Shown here piece after piece: positions 1 to 12,900 of a DNA stretch of 64,000 nt (position 1 is the first letter of the stretch; each line of letters opens with the position of its first letter). Where the stretch lies: positions 7,700,149-7,764,148 of the forward strand of contig BDGG01000001.1 of assembly GCA_001949185.1 (NCBI GenBank), in the 5' to 3' direction. Both the position numbers and the translations under genes were made by a program. A model generated the notes under the pieces. It saw only the letters and a list, made by a program, of their open reading frames with translations, had not been told where the DNA came from and ran no database searches. Source of the stretch: Ramazzottius varieornatus (taxonomy: Eukaryota > Tardigrada > Eutardigrada > Parachela > Ramazzottiidae).

Positions 1-672
1 TGACCAATACCATAACGCAGCTGCATTTGGTCAACATGCGCTTCATCCCGCCGGATAACCTCCTACCTTTTGATCTCTTCAAAGGCCTTGACAAGGTTAG
101 ATGGAATTTTGACTTCTTCCGGCAGGCTTTTCGCCCCACAGTATCTACAAACCGGTTAAGTACACCGGTGACTGACCGGCGTTTGTTGACGGCGTCCGAA
201 GTTAATTACTGTAAATATTCGCTGCGTCCGCGCAGTACGTACACGTACGTGACGATGCACCCCTGTAGGGGGTTGTGTAATTCGTGAAAGTGGACCAGGG
301 CTGCACTTCACTTGTACGATGACGTACTGCGCGGACGCAGCGCAGTACGTCATCTTACAGTACCTGACAATGACAAATCGTAAAAACAATAAGCATCGAC
401 GTCCATTGCCGTAAAGCTCACGTCAAGTACTGCCTCATCAGTAATCGATCAAGATGCTTTGACCTACGATATAGTCAATAAAAATATCACAGACGCTAGA
501 CGGTGGGTCGCTATAGGTTCTTGACATCAACTAGCCGACCTGAAAAAGACAGTTGCTGTTATCCTTTCTGAAAAGCAGGCGTGAAAAACCAAGGGTACAT
601 TCAGTTTGTCCGTTCCTTTCTATCAAGTTTTACGGTCACGCGCACCTCAAAGTTTTTGGGTGGTATTTTTAG
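1..672. other. No gene identified; contains a compound inverted repeat
   Basis: I find no convincing exon here, although upstream exons of the ZP gene could lie in this stretch or before the window. The only structure I see is the inverted repeat at 222-353, listed separately. Confidence 0.5.
222..353. repeat. Nested inverted repeat / hairpin
   Basis: A 19-base arm at 222-240 is repeated exactly in reverse complement at 322-340. A second, tighter palindrome has 13-base arms (319-331 and 341-353) around a 9-base loop. The arms share the motif GCGCAGTACGTCAT. The arrangement resembles the ends of a small non-autonomous DNA transposon, but I found no second copy in the window. Confidence 0.7.
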
Positions 673-2728
673 GTCGAGCGTCTGGCAATCTTTCATACCG
701 AACTTCCCCTCATCGAAGAAGGCTTCTTCGACGTCTTTCCCAGATTAAGCTGTCTAAAGCTTTACAATATCTCCATCCCCTGCATGTGTCCAATGAAGTG
801 GTTTCACGACTGGCTCCTCAGCAATCAGTTCACCATGATCTTCAACGGCGACATGGACTGTGGGCTGTACAGCACCAACTGTTACGGCAACGGCCTGGAC
901 GGCGTTTTCATCTTCAGTCCCGACGTCGACAGCACGCTGGCGGCTTGCGCATCCACACCTAAAATCAGTGCGAAAATGGGGGACTTTACGCTTCCAAGTA
1001 GCCTGACGGCAAGCGGCACCGGCCTTGACGACAGTTTCAAAGTTGGAGACGAAGAAAGAGCCGACAAGGTAAGCACAAGACTTTTGGGCGGCTGGCAAAT
1101 AGCTAAAAAACTTTTCCCAAACCTGCATACATATGATCCATTTGAGTAAATGGTCGGTCGTATGCTGGTGCATAATACCAGGCACGTACGCGTCAGTGCA
1201 CGAGTTAACGACAAACAAAAAGTCTCGCCCACCTGCATACACTTTGACTGCTATCTACCACACGCAGATTGGTGTGTATGTCTGGGAAAATCCTTGATCA
1301 TTGCCAATTCAGCAACTGATTTGTTCCGATATTCGATGGTGACTGCTCAACAGATGATGTACCAAGCGGAACGAAGATCCGACGTCCAGCAACTGGATCC
1401 AATCACCCTCGAGTGCAAACCAGAAGGCTTCCGCATCCTCATCCCGCTTCGGACCTCGCCCATCCGACGAGCCGAGTTCTGGAACCACGGACATGTACCG
1501 GCATGTTCAAGTGACAAGAACGAGGAAACAAGCGAACGGATGTTAGTACTCACCAGTAATTACTCATCCTGTGGGACCTTGCTAATGGAGGACGAGGAGA
1601 GTCTGATCTTCCAAAACGTTGTGGTTGTTCAGCACCCGGAAGCAGCGAACAACAGCAACGATCTCATCGAACGCGTGGAGTTCTCCATGATCCCTGTTGT
1701 CTGCAACTTCATGAGAGCGGACCAGTTCTCCTTCCTGCAAAGTACCGACTTACAACCGGCTTCAGTTAGGAGAATGAAGGATCCACTCAGCGGAAACAGC
1801 ACGGCCAAAGTCCGGTAAAGGAAACTTGTGATTAGCCCAGGCGAACTCGCGCACTTACCCGTAAAACCTAGAGTGAACCAAACATGACACTGGAGTTAGC
1901 AGCACGAGTTGATCTGGGCGGTTCAGCTTACGAGATGAAGCGTATTATTTAGGGCAACGTTTCGTTTCTTGCAGGATTGAAATCGTGAACGCCGTTGCTT
2001 CCGCCCTGAACAACGTCTTCTCTTTTGACATCTACGCGGAAGCAATAACCGACTTGCGGTTGTCGCTGATGGTGGAGACTTTGTACGCTACACCGACGGA
2101 CAATCGCACCGCCGAGAAGCGATACGACATTATTGTAGAAGGGTGAGAAGTAGAAAATCGAAAAGCGCTTTCCAGGAATAAAAAGGAGTTGAGCAAACAA
2201 ACTCGACGAGATTGTTTTTGTCAAGTGGCGTACGTTTTTGGTGTTATTGGCTGGAAGCGTGCGCCACTCCGAGAACGATCTGGACGTGTTCGTTTGAGGA
2301 GCTTCCACTAAGTGATTGACAAGACTATTTTCCGTTTCAGTTGCTCAAAAGACCTGACGCTGAAAGCCGCTCCTCTGAAAGACAAAGTGGGTTTTCGATT
2401 TACGATTAGCCCATTCAAGTTCCGCGGAGATGCCTCGAACGATGTTTACCTTCACGGTCACGCCCTTCTATGTAACAATGTCGATGAGAAATGCGAGTTT
2501 GTTTGCCCGTCACAGGCCCCAGCGCCTCGTCTCGGTAAGCAAGATTACTCCCACAGTCAGATAGTCCCACACTGAAAAACATACTGCACCATCAAAAGAA
2601 ACTTTTGTATATTTATCATAGCAGGGTATCCTTACGGGCGTTCACTGCACGCTTCCTCCTTCAATCTGGATCTCGTCAAGTATTCCAAAGATTCAGTTTT
2701 GAAATCGGCCGAGATGCTAAAACGCTAA
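673..2728 (+). CDS. ZP (zona pellucida) domain protein, 5' incomplete
   Basis: Exons 673-1068, 1354-1814, 1975-2142, 2341-2534 and 2625-2728 join in phase to about 440 residues ending at TAA 2726-2728. The second exon opens the ZP-N part with LECKPEGFRILIPL followed by spaced cysteines. The hydrophobic stretch FSMIPVVCNF and the ZP-C signature VYLHGHALLCNN with downstream C-x3-CP complete the domain. ZP proteins polymerise into extracellular matrices such as cuticle, egg coat or luminal linings. No transmembrane anchor or basic cleavage site is evident in the short tail, so the last exon may be wrong or the protein is secreted. The first exon shown starts at an acceptor (TTTTAG), so signal peptide and start codon lie upstream and were not found. 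Intron 2143-2340 carries a palindromic element. Confidence 0.75.
2185..2308. mobile_element. Palindromic GTGGCGCAC element, copy 1 (ZP intron)
   Basis: Left arm has ACTCGACGAGATTG and AAGTGGCGTACG; right arm has GTGCGCCACT and ACGATCTGG. The arms are imperfect reverse complements around a short centre containing TTATTGGCTGG. It lies wholly in intron 2143-2340. Confidence 0.75.
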
Positions 2729-2946
2729 TCGATCCACCCGCGAAATTCATTTTGATTTTCCTTCAACTCTGTGATACTTTTCTACAACAAACGAGAACAT
2801 AATCCCAGAATTTCATAGCTGTGGAAACTTCAATTTGGTCAGTTGAACAGAAGCTTGTAATTCAACAATGTTAGTAAAACATTCCGTAAAACGTTAAATT
2901 TGAAAGAATGAATGCACGAAAGAACAAAATTTCTGGCACAGAAGTC

Positions 2947-4338
2947 TCAACTTTCCATTGCGGAGACCGTTGCTTGTGCGTCTTCTGCCTCTGCCGCTCT
3001 TCCAGGAGCATATCTGCCGGCGTTCGAAGCCGAGCCAGCGGAAATCTCGCCTTCTTCGGTGTCCATGTTAGCAGCTGCCACCGACAAAGTTTCCGGTCCT
3101 TCTCCTTCTTTATGTTCCGAAGAAGCGTCCGTCGTAACTGCTTTTTCCTTCTCCAGTCTTCGTTGTGCACGCTTCTCTACAGCGCGTTTATGTTTGGCAG
3201 CGGCGTTCGCGATACGCTGAGGCGTTTGTGGCGGAGTTAGCATCTTCTTCAAGGCAGCCTTCCCGATCTTCGGTTCGGCGTCTGACCGAAAGAGCGTGAT
3301 GAAGACACCACCGGCAGTCCTCCGAGACTTCCCATCCTGCGAAAAGAAAAGATTGTCCATAAAGGAACCCCAAAGTGTCACCAAGGACCACGGCCCGGCT
3401 AATTCGGAATCACTGCATCACCTTGAACCATTCGGTTGACATCACACAGCATACCAACATAATAATGTTATGTGATGTCAGAGACATCACAACGAATCAC
3501 ATTCTGGTGACATCACGACAACAAGCAAGTTCACCGTACAAGTCGGCACCTTTCGTGACGTCACAGTGTAAAGAGCAAACTCTCTTACCTTCGTCAACAT
3601 TCCTCCGTTCTGCTCGATCGTCTTGGTCAGGCTCAGCAGTTTGCGAGCTTCAGAGTTTCCAAGGTGGCAGATGACTTGTGCTACAAAGAGAGAAACAACC
3701 ACTGTAACACTTCCTCGACGGAAAAGTTTAAAAGAGTAAAACTAACTGATAGACCAAGGGTTCTGTTTCTCCTTCAACTGGTGGACGGCTTTCCTGGCCG
3801 CCACATCCAGTCTATCCTCATCGGTGATCTCACTATTCAGATCAGGGTACGTCGTAAACATCTGCGTCTTCTCTCCACCCTTCCAGTTTGCAGAACGTTT
3901 TGGTTTCGGAACGAGATGGTTCTTTCTCTTCCCACAGATGCCCGCCGATGTCGACGCACTTGCGTCGCCACTTCCATTCCGTCGTTTCTCTGGAGCCCAT
4001 TTCTTGACTGTACTCCCTACAGAGCTGGTTAGGAATGGCTGCAAGGAATTCGAGGGAGCGTCTAAGTCGACGAAGCCAGCTGGTTTGGGAACGCGCACTT
4101 CGGTTGTGGTGACTTTGGCGAGGGAATCGACGAGAGCATTCTCGACGACGACGTCCTTCCAAGCGTTTCCACGCTTTCGTTTAGTCATTATCGAGACCTG
4201 GGCAGGGTTTTCGGGGTTGGAGAGCGTGCCTTTCTTGTGCATCTCTTCATCCTGGACTTCGCCGTCTTCGCTGTCGCTTTCCGAGTCGCTCTGCGTGACA
4301 TTCGTCTTGCGAGGCTGACGCAACTTTGACTCCTCCAT
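2947..4338 (-). CDS. PHAX: PHAX, phosphorylated adaptor for RNA export
   Basis: Three exons (4338-3747, 3680-3589, 3336-2947; start ATG at 4338, stop 2947) join in phase. PHAX bridges capped U-snRNA and the export receptor CRM1 for nuclear export. The N-terminal half is acidic and serine-rich (SDSESDSEDGEVQDEE), as in known PHAX. The conserved RNA-binding domain spans the exon junctions, with VICHLGNSEARKLL, IEQNGGMLTK and RRTAGGVFITLF matching the family hallmark NGG...RRTPGGVF. The basic and acidic C-terminal tail is also typical. The short exon 2 holds the middle of the RNA-binding domain. Intron 3337-3588 contains an imperfect TGACATCACA hairpin near 3438-3481. Confidence 0.92.
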
Positions 4339-5251
4339 TCTGTTGCTGTGGACGAAGCAGCAAGGTTGGAACAGCTGATGTCGATTCCTTAAGCTTAATG
4401 ACACAGATATCTGCTTCGGATTACCGTGGAGGAGCTCCAAGGAAGCAAAGACAAGAAACTAAGAGGTTGCACTTCGCAGAAAATTTTGAGAGAAGTGATT
4501 CAAGCCAAGGGAGAACGGAAAATTTTCGGTTGTGATCCCCCTGGGGAATTCTCGAAGAAATTTCAAAATAAGAGTGGGACTGTGGGAGTGCTTTCGTGAT
4601 CAACCATGTGGCCTGCTTTAACCGGACTTCTATCCAGTCCAATAAGAAAATGCTGGCCCATGGTGTGTCATAATGAGTACCCCCTGGCTTGTGACCGCAA
4701 TTTCTAATTTCCCAAAACAACCCAGAAAAGTTTCAACAGGATTACAGGATTCAGGACCAACAGGTCCAACGCGCGCACGGATAACTTCCTCCAGAACCCA
4801 GACACTGCTTCTGTCAGGAGTTTCAGGACTGATTAGTATTCCTGATATGTACCCATATCGCTGATTGTATGGTCGGATCATCATTAGGGTACTACTCCGG
4901 ATATCAGCAACTTTCGGGAGACACTCGACCTTCTGGAAGTGATTCTCACAACATCCAATTCCCAGCACAAGCTACGTGCTCGTCTGGGGCATCAGATACT
5001 ATCTCGCATTTCTTACTCCTTAGATCGGAAGTATCCTCAGGAGTTCGGCGTTGCTAGTTGCTGACTGTCACACATTTTCAACAAAGAAAATTGTATGACA
5101 CAACCATCGCACTCAGTCGCAGCACTTTTTGTATTACTCATCACAGTTATTCAGGCTGAGTGTTTGTCCTTGCAGATTCCCTGGTAGACATATGGCTTGA
5201 AGTTGATCCAGCCGTCTATTTACACACGTTGGAAAAGACAGGTGAAGAGAC
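4339..5251. other. Intergenic, about 0.9 kb, nothing recognised
   Basis: This stretch lies between the divergent PHAX and SLC26 starts and presumably holds both promoters. Open frames on both strands look random, and no element copy or RNA gene is evident. Confidence 0.5.
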
Positions 5252-8200
5252 ATGGAAGGAAGGACGGCCAGCGTGTCCGCGATGGAAGACGCGCGGAACA
5301 TCGCTCGGGAACCCCACTACGACGACTGCATAAAGATTTACGGAGCCTACCACACTATCCATCCCCTCAAACCACGCTGCGAGTTCCACCGCCAAACTCC
5401 TTCGTGGGTCATCCGTCATATCCTTCCATGCATTGCGTGGATACAGAGCTACCGGTGGGTGTTCCTGGAGTACGATATCCTGGCTGGTTTGACGGTGGGC
5501 TTGACTGTCATTCCACAGTCGCTTGCTTATGCATCTATCGCTGAACTTCCAGTCCAGGTGAGAAAATATTCGTCGATCGCTTCCCGTGATTAATCGTGGT
5601 TTTTAATGATCGTGGTTTTTAATCGAGGTTTTTAATACTTATTTCTTGTTTAACTCGAGTCGACAAGATCGTCTGATCGTTTACCTGAGTAGCGCGTGTC
5701 TTCATTGTAACTGACCAGGAGCATGCGCCACTTCGAGAAACGAATCTTGTCGAGTTAGCTACTTTAAGTGGCGTACGTGTCGAGTTGATTACACTGACAG
5801 TGTGCGCCACTTGGGAAAGCGATCTTGCACCCAGTCTACGGCAGGTTGTTTTTCTTGTAGTATGGACTGTACACAGCGTTAGTGGCTCCCTTCATCTACG
5901 CGTTCTTGGGGACATCGAAAGATGTGTCTTTAGGTCCGACCACCGTCATGGCGCTGCTGGTGGCGCAGAAGACCACACAGTATCCACCGGAAATGGCGGT
6001 GACGGTTGCCGTCATGCTGACTTTTTACTCGGGATTTGTACAGGCCTTCATGGGCTTGTTTCATCTAGGTAGATATTCCATCCAGATTTCGAAACGATAT
6101 CTATATTGGAGGGTTTTATGGAAGAATTGTTCTGGATGTTCTTCCAGGTTTCTTCGTCGACTTCATTTCCCTCTCAGTTTCCAAAGCATTCATCGCAGCT
6201 GCCGCAGTGATAATTTCTGCCCAACAGTTGAAGGGGCTTCTAGGGTTGACGATACCAACGGACCATTTTGTAGTCGTTCTGTACGATACTTTCGCAGACA
6301 TAAGGCAAACCAAGTAAGATCACCAACCTGTTGCATCTGACGTGTTCTGTTTGCGACTTTGCGCTTCTGGTTGTGTAAATGATTATTTTGCTCCTTTAGC
6401 TATTGGGATTTGATACTGGGGCTTTCCTGCATCATCTTGATAATATGTCTCAGCTGTACAACTCCAAAGCCGGGCTTTATCCAAACGCGGTGGTATGACA
6501 AAGTGGTCTACCAAATTCTTCGTCTATCGTCAAACGGTTAGTACAGTATCCGTACTGAATTTATTTTCATCAGGGATATTGTTGTTTTCTTTCCTTGTTT
6601 TGACTTTCGTTTTAAGTTTCTCAGTTCTGAATCGAGACGTAGGCAAACAAACTCGACAAGATAGCTTTTCCAAAGCGGCGCAGACGTTCAGACAATAACC
6701 CTAAAGTGCGCTACCTGGTAAAATATACTTGACAAGAAGATTGTTCTTCCAAGTAGCGCACGTTTGCAACCAGTAACGCCGAACGCATGCGCCACTTGGG
6801 AACACCATCTTGTCGAGTTTGTTTGCCGAGGTCCTGAGTTGATTTTGTTCACTTTTTGATTTCTTGACGTTCGATTTCTTCTTTTCAGCGAAGTTCGCGA
6901 TCGCCATTGGGGCAGCTGGTGCAGTTGAAGCTGCCCTTCTCAGCCAAAACATTGACGTTCTTTCTCTCCCTCAACATGTGAAGCCTGGATTTCCTCCGAT
7001 GGGTCCACCCAAATTCCACGTGGGTAACCAGACAGACTGGCAAACCTTCAAGTCGCTAGGCTCGAGCTTGGTAGTAGTCCCACTCATCGGCTTGCTCGAG
7101 TTGGCAACCATCGCCAAGAGCTTCGCGCAAGAGAACCAGTATACGGTCAACTCATCCGCCGAGTTCCGCGCAGTCGGCATTGCCAACATTGTTTCCTCCT
7201 TCTTCTCCAGTTACCCTGTCACGGCGAGCTTCTCCAGAAGCGCACTGAACTCGCAGTGCGGGGTGAAAACTCCTGCCGCCAGTCTCTTAACAGGTCCGTC
7301 TGTTTTAAATTTTTCCAATTCGGACGATTTTCTGTCTGAACATACACCAATGCAACTTTGTCAAAGCTTTTCGAAGAGAAAAAGTCGGAGTGTTTTCATC
7401 ACCACAGTCATTGTTACTATTTCGTGCTTTAAGTGTTCTAGCTTCAGATTCTACACAGTTTCTTGGGTTTCTACCATGCAAGCTTGCGTACGGTTTCTGT
7501 GGTATGTTTCCACATCTTATCTTCTTTAGGTTTATTGGTCGTTCTCGCAACGTTGTTCCTGACACAATGGCTGCACTACGTTCCTACCGCTTCTCTCGCA
7601 GCCGTCATCATCTGCGCCGTTCTTCCCAGCATCGACTTTAGCATCGTCGGCAACATGTGGAAGGTTCGCAAGGGCGATCTTCTGCCCTTCTTCGTCACGC
7701 TGATCGCCTGCTTCGTCTTGAACATCGAATGGGGCGTCCTCATCGGCGTCTTCATCTCGGTGGCTCTTATCCTCTTCCCCATCGCTCGTCCCACGGTCGC
7801 TGTCTACCACAACGGCACCGAGCTGATCGTCACACCTTATGGTAACGTCCACTTTCCGGCCATCGGCTACATGCGGAAGCTGATCATCCAACACATGGAA
7901 CAAACGGTAATCAAAGGGAAATCAATTGAGTAGAATTGGGACGTCGGCAAATAACATGAATGTAATCGTTTTCTCAAGTGACGCACGGGTCCTTTTTTAT
8001 TGGCCGCAAGTGTGCACCACTTTGGAAAACGATCAGGTTCAAGTCATTGGCAGACGTCCCAATTGTTCACCAGGCGCACAATTTAACTCAGTGAAGATGC
8101 TTTCGGTATTTTTGGAGATATAAAAAATTCTGGAAATCCGCCATTTGGAAGGCTGGCAAACGAAACATCCAAGATTATCCTTTCAAGTGACGCACGCGTC

Positions 8201-8593
8201 CAGGCAATAATATGGAAGCGTGCGCCACTTAGATAAAAATCTTCTACGTGTCGTTGGCTGACCGCGGTTTGCTTTTCTGTTCGGCGTCAACTGACCAGAG
8301 CAGAAGGGGAAAATGGTAATTTACTGTGAAGTATGTATGGATGGTTGTTTCAGGTGAACGGACCAGGAAGAATCGTGATAGATGGAAGCCACTGGACAGA
8401 CTTGGACTACACCGTGGCGGCGCGGATGCGCGACGTGATCAACGAAGTGCAGAACATGGGCTGGGATATCAGCTTCACCGAGATGAGCGAGATGGTGTCG
8501 GGGACTTTCGACACACCGGCGCCAAGACTGAGGCCCAGAAGGGCAGGTTCTCAGGATTCTGTGATTTCAAACAGGTCCACGGTCTTAGCTTGA
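5252..8593 (+). CDS. SLC26A11: SLC26A11-like sulfate/anion transporter
   Basis: Exons 5252-5557, 5861-6068, 6148-6313, 6400-6536, 6889-7293, 7530-7906 and 8354-8593 give 612 residues, close to vertebrate SLC26A11. SLC26 proteins exchange or transport anions across plasma or lysosomal membranes. The sulfate-transporter signature IPQSLAYASIAELPVQ runs into YGLY across the first junction. Later landmarks are LVVVPLIGLLELATIAKSFA and FSSYPVTASFSRSALNSQ, which closely follow SLC26A11, and WKVRKGDLLPFFVT before the final membrane segments. A short C-terminal STAS domain (IDGSHWTDLDYTVAARMRDV) is split by the last intron. Introns 1, 4 and 6 carry palindromic elements. Assignment to the A11 branch rests on motif resemblance only. 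Confidence 0.9.
5647..5830. mobile_element. Palindromic GTGGCGCAC element, copy 2 (compound, SLC26 intron 1)
   Basis: Two adjacent or nested units: CGACAAGATCG, ATGCGCCACTT and CGAATCTTGTCGAG, then AAGTGGCGTACG and TGTGCGCCACTTGGG. It lies wholly in intron 5558-5860. Confidence 0.7.
6641..6835. mobile_element. Palindromic GTGGCGCAC element, copy 3 (double, SLC26 intron 4)
   Basis: Outer arms AAACAAACTCGACAAGAT and ATCTTGTCGAGTTTGTTTG are reverse complements. Two inner AAGTGGCGC-type palindromes lie between them, suggesting a tandem or nested pair. It lies in intron 6537-6888. Confidence 0.75.
7936..8062. mobile_element. Palindromic GTGGCGCAC element, copy 4 (SLC26 intron 6)
   Basis: Outer arms TTGGGACGTCGGCAAAT and its near reverse complement ending GACGTCCCAA frame an inner CAAGTGACGCACG / GTGTGCACCACTTTGG palindrome. 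Confidence 0.75.
8168..8258. mobile_element. Palindromic GTGGCGCAC element, copy 5 (SLC26 intron 6)
   Basis: A shorter diverged unit with CAAGTGACGCACGCG and GCGTGCGCCACTTAG arms, about 100 bases after copy 4 in the same intron. Confidence 0.65.
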
Positions 8594-9911
8594 GTCCACA
8601 ATACAGTAGCTGTGATTGTCAATGACCGATCAAAACTGGCGCGTTAGAAGAAACCATCAACGATCTTTCTTGAAAACGCACTCGTTCCGGAACGAGACAC
8701 TATTTGTTGCTGTTTATTCGCAGCAAACAGAAACTGTGATTTTTCTATCAGATGAATTTCACTTGCTAAATCCTGCTTTCGAAATGAAAATATATTCTGT
8801 ATTAATTTTTTACAAGAACTATTCGATTAAAAATGATTCCTCTGGTTCTCGACATGCACTTACTGTAGGATAAATTTCACATATCAGAACGTTCTTGACA
8901 TTTCTGAGACATCTGGGAGTCTTTCTGGCTTGGGGAAGTGCAAGTTGTGTCGAAAAGTTTACACAGAGAAATTTCTGGGCAGAATGCGCCAGCTCAATGG
9001 GGTACTGAGAGGAGGCCGCGCCACTTCGTCAAAAAATTGGATACATTCGCTTCAGGCTAAGTAAGTGCCTAATAACAGGCAAAAGTCTGTTATTCGACAA
9101 TCAGACTTAATTCAGTGTCTCTTCAGTCTTGTGTTACAGCCTACAGGTGAAGACAGTCGTCGACGAGAGGTACACATGAGAGATCGGTAGGAGGCTGCAT
9201 GTTGAAGGGAACCGGTTCCGACCATGCGTCGAGCTCTTGGATCGCATCACTGCGTTCTGAGTTAACTTAGCGGTCAAAGTGGAAGTTGGTCTCGAGTCTT
9301 TCATTTCCTTCGTGAATTCGCTCGCAATAACGCACGTAGTGCCGCAGTGTACAAACATGAAATGGTCTTTTCCGCCAGTAGTTACACCTGTTTGCCGATA
9401 CTTACGATTTTAGCTGTTAACCCACATTGATTACGCCAGGCACGCGATTGTCGTGGTAAATTCGTACGAACGTACCTGTATCAACCTGCGTGTTTCGGCT
9501 TGTTCCATGAAACAAGCAAGACGCTCGTGCTCGTAATTACCGAGCACTTTAATACCTTTTGAGATTTCCGCTAATCGATATGAATCCTGCGTGAAGAGTG
9601 TTTCCGTCGCGCCTCTTCCTGTTTCCCGTTTTGACTGGATGGATTTATCCATGTCAAGCTGATATTTTTTGCGGTGAATCTATTATAAGCGATCATTAGC
9701 AGGTCGATCGATGATTGTGCTTCCTTATCTTAACTCACGTTCGTGACTTCTGCCACTGCCAGCTCAGTTTGCCGACTGTTGCGTCCGAAATAAGCTGTGC
9801 ACGTGGATATATTACGCCGTTGTTATTATTTCCAGCGATGGATTAAGTTTGAATATCTTACTGACATATTTTCTCGTTGCGGGTCGCGAAGAGGATTGAA
9901 ATTCCCCGTAC
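8594..9911. other. Intergenic, about 1.3 kb
   Basis: No gene recognised between the SLC26 stop and the sorting-nexin start. A degenerate palindromic-element remnant (ATGCGCCAGCT ... CGCGCCACTTCG) lies near 8980-9035. The rest shows nothing I can name. Confidence 0.45.
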
Positions 9912-12900
9912 ATGATGGATGCTTCAGAGTTGGTTTTCCAAAACGACCAGCCTCTTCCCATGCGTTCCACTTTACTACCGACCTTTTCCGTCAGTGTGAT
10001 GGACAAGACGGAGAAGGTGGGGGAGAAAACTTACTTTTTCATCAGTGTACAAAAGGTACGTTCTTAATTGACGGTATTATCAATGTTTATTCATCATGCA
10101 TTGCTTACGAAAGCGTATGCATGATGACACAGTGCTGTTTGTTTGCAGCTGTTGTATGGAGATTTGCAGGATGAAAGCGAGATCAGGCGTTCCATCGAGG
10201 ACTTCCGGTCACTGGACCGTCGCATCCGCGTGGAAATCAGTGAAAACATGCCGGGCATCATCGTAAGTTCAAGCGTAGCCATATTTTAGGAAAAACAACA
10301 TCAGTTCTCAAAGTCAGAATATCGTTTAAGCATCAAGCATCGAAAATGCCTTTTTTGGGAGGGAAGACAAAGGAAGGCTTGGGCCGTTTGACCACCATGA
10401 CGAGCGCTACAGTGGCAGCAAATGAACTGCCACACTACACTACATTGCCCGTCATGGCACACTATACAGTGTTCCGACTAGACAAGCTGGGCTTGGACTG
10501 CTGCCTTTGAAGTTTATAGGTTCTCCTGATTAATTCCTGATGTTTTCCTCTCTTCTTCTGACAGGCTCCTCGGTTATCCAACAGAGAAACGACACTAACG
10601 GAGGACATTCCGGACAATCATGCTCGGTTCATGGGAAAGTACGCGTCCGAGCGGATCATATTGCAAAGGTACGACGTCGTCCAGTTTCTGTCCTGATTTT
10701 GCTCTGTAAAGAGTTGGCTCTGAGCTTTTCCTTTCGTTTCTTACAGGTATCTCATCACGGTCCTCGCTCATCCGTATATCGGACAACACAAGCTCACTTC
10801 GGACTTCCTCACATCGCCAGAGGTGAGACGAGATAGTCTGGACTCAGTCCGGTCCTTCTGTATTTAGGACCCAGATCGTTGTCTCAATTGGCGCACGGTT
10901 TCGTTTTTATTCGCGGAGAGAGTGCGTCACTAGGGAAGACGATCTGGCTGAATGCATTTGCCGAATGCTGATATCGATTCCTTCTGCGCTAAAACTACAG
11001 CTAAAGGTATCTGTTTTCCAGTCTTCCGTCGTCAACTACAAGTTCAGCCTCGGTAGAAGAATGACCGGAGCTTTCGAAGATCTATGGGGAAGTAGCTACA
11101 CAGACCCCGATCCATACTTCGAGGAGCGGAAGCAGAAGATGGCGGCATACAGCGGAACTGTAACCGAGTTCGCAAATGTGAGTTTGTCACACATTCGCAG
11201 TCAAGCTTATTGTGACTTCCCACTGTTGAACTCTAGGCATTCTCCCTCCAAAACATTAACAAGAAAAGTAAGTTCCACTGCTCCACTCTTTCGGAAGAAT
11301 TTTCGCGCAAGCTCGAAATGCCTGTTTTGTAGATTTGTCGTCGACCTTGGCACTTCTCTCCCATTCCCTGGAAAGCAATGGACATCCGAAAGATTCTCTT
11401 CTAAAGTAGGTGGCTCTTTTCCTTTCGATTGTACTTGTTGCTGTGATCGAGAAGGTTTGTTTTAGGCTGTGGAACATAGCTGCAGAAGTCATCAAGCAAG
11501 AAGAGGTCTGTCCTGATCTCTCTAAAGTACAGGAGAACGGACCACTAACAGCCTTCTTGCAGTACGGCTGGCATCTGGCCTACTGGAACGGCGAACTCAC
11601 CTTAGGAACCTTCCTCAAGCACCACATTGCTCAAATGGACTCTTTCAAAGTACGTAAGTACAGTTTAAAAAAGGACAACAAAGGTGCCACTCGACAAACA
11701 AATTCCACAAGACTCGTTTCCAAGTGGCGCATAGTGTCATACAATAACACTGGATTCATGCGCCACTTGCAGAAAACGATCTTGTCGAACTGGCTTTTCC
11801 CAAGTGACGCACGCTTCCGGCCATGCGCCACTTTGGGAACGTTCCTAGACTTGTAGAGGTCTTGAGTTACAATTTTCCATTGCATGACGTCAGAAAACTC
11901 CTTCTTTAGACGCCATGCGGCAACCACAGAAAGAATCAGAACCGCAACTATAGTTTCTTTCCTGCGCCCTTGTCTCTGGGGCTTTCTGATTGTTGTTTTT
12001 CCTTGTTGACTTTAGGACATGATGCAACGGCGCACCAGTCTACTGCAAGAACTCGATAACGCAAAGAAGACCTCGGAGAAGGCCAAGCCTCCAAAGAAAG
12101 AAGCGGTAAGAGCGCTATAATAGTATTTCCTAGCCTCCAGCAGACTTTCATGATTACCGAGTCGTACGAAGGACTCTTTACGGCAAAGGCACGAAAAGTG
12201 CTTGCGTAATTCTGAGCAATGATTTGAAGTGCACACAAAAGGAAGAGGGAGAAGGATCGAAGCGGTGTTCCCTTGAGGATACTTAACAGCCTCTTTTGCC
12301 TCCTCAATGGTGTTTACCCACTGGGTGAAGGAGGTAATCAAACAGACAAGGCGGCTCTTCTCGGCACTCTTCCCATTCCTTCTTTTTGTCGAAATGGTTA
12401 ATACTAAGGTTTCGTGGTAGTAAAGTCTTTGCGATCTGACTTGGTTGCGTGAGAGGAGAAGATTGAGTAGGGTATGAAATCGGCCCTGACGGGTGCATTC
12501 AGTGAAGCACGCACAACTGCTCCTTCCCACCATGATGAAGGGTTGCGCCAGAAAGGAAGACCGAACGCCTTCTGTTAAGTCGAGGCAAATAGCGGACAGA
12601 CTGGCGCGTTTCCCATCAAAAGTCTTTGAAGCAAACGAAATTTCCGGGCGAAGTCAAACGCGGATAATGCGCCAGTGCTGTGAAGCGAACCCGGAAGACA
12701 CCCTTCCCGGGTTAAAATCACGTCTTGAAACCATGCTTCGTCCCGTGATAGAGCATGGGTTTTCCCTGCGTCGTCAAATAGGGCAGTCACTCAGCCCACC
12801 CAGTCTGAACTGGACACATAAAGTCCCAGTTCTGTAATGCAGTGCTAACGTGACAAAGCATGGCTTCTTGGCGAATTTTGGCTCGGGCCGAGAATTTAGC

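Noticed and set aside
12493-12837. 114-codon open frame in SNX intron 9
   Set aside because: Starts at GTG, has no domain, no splice continuity with the host gene and no composition resembling the neighbouring exons.
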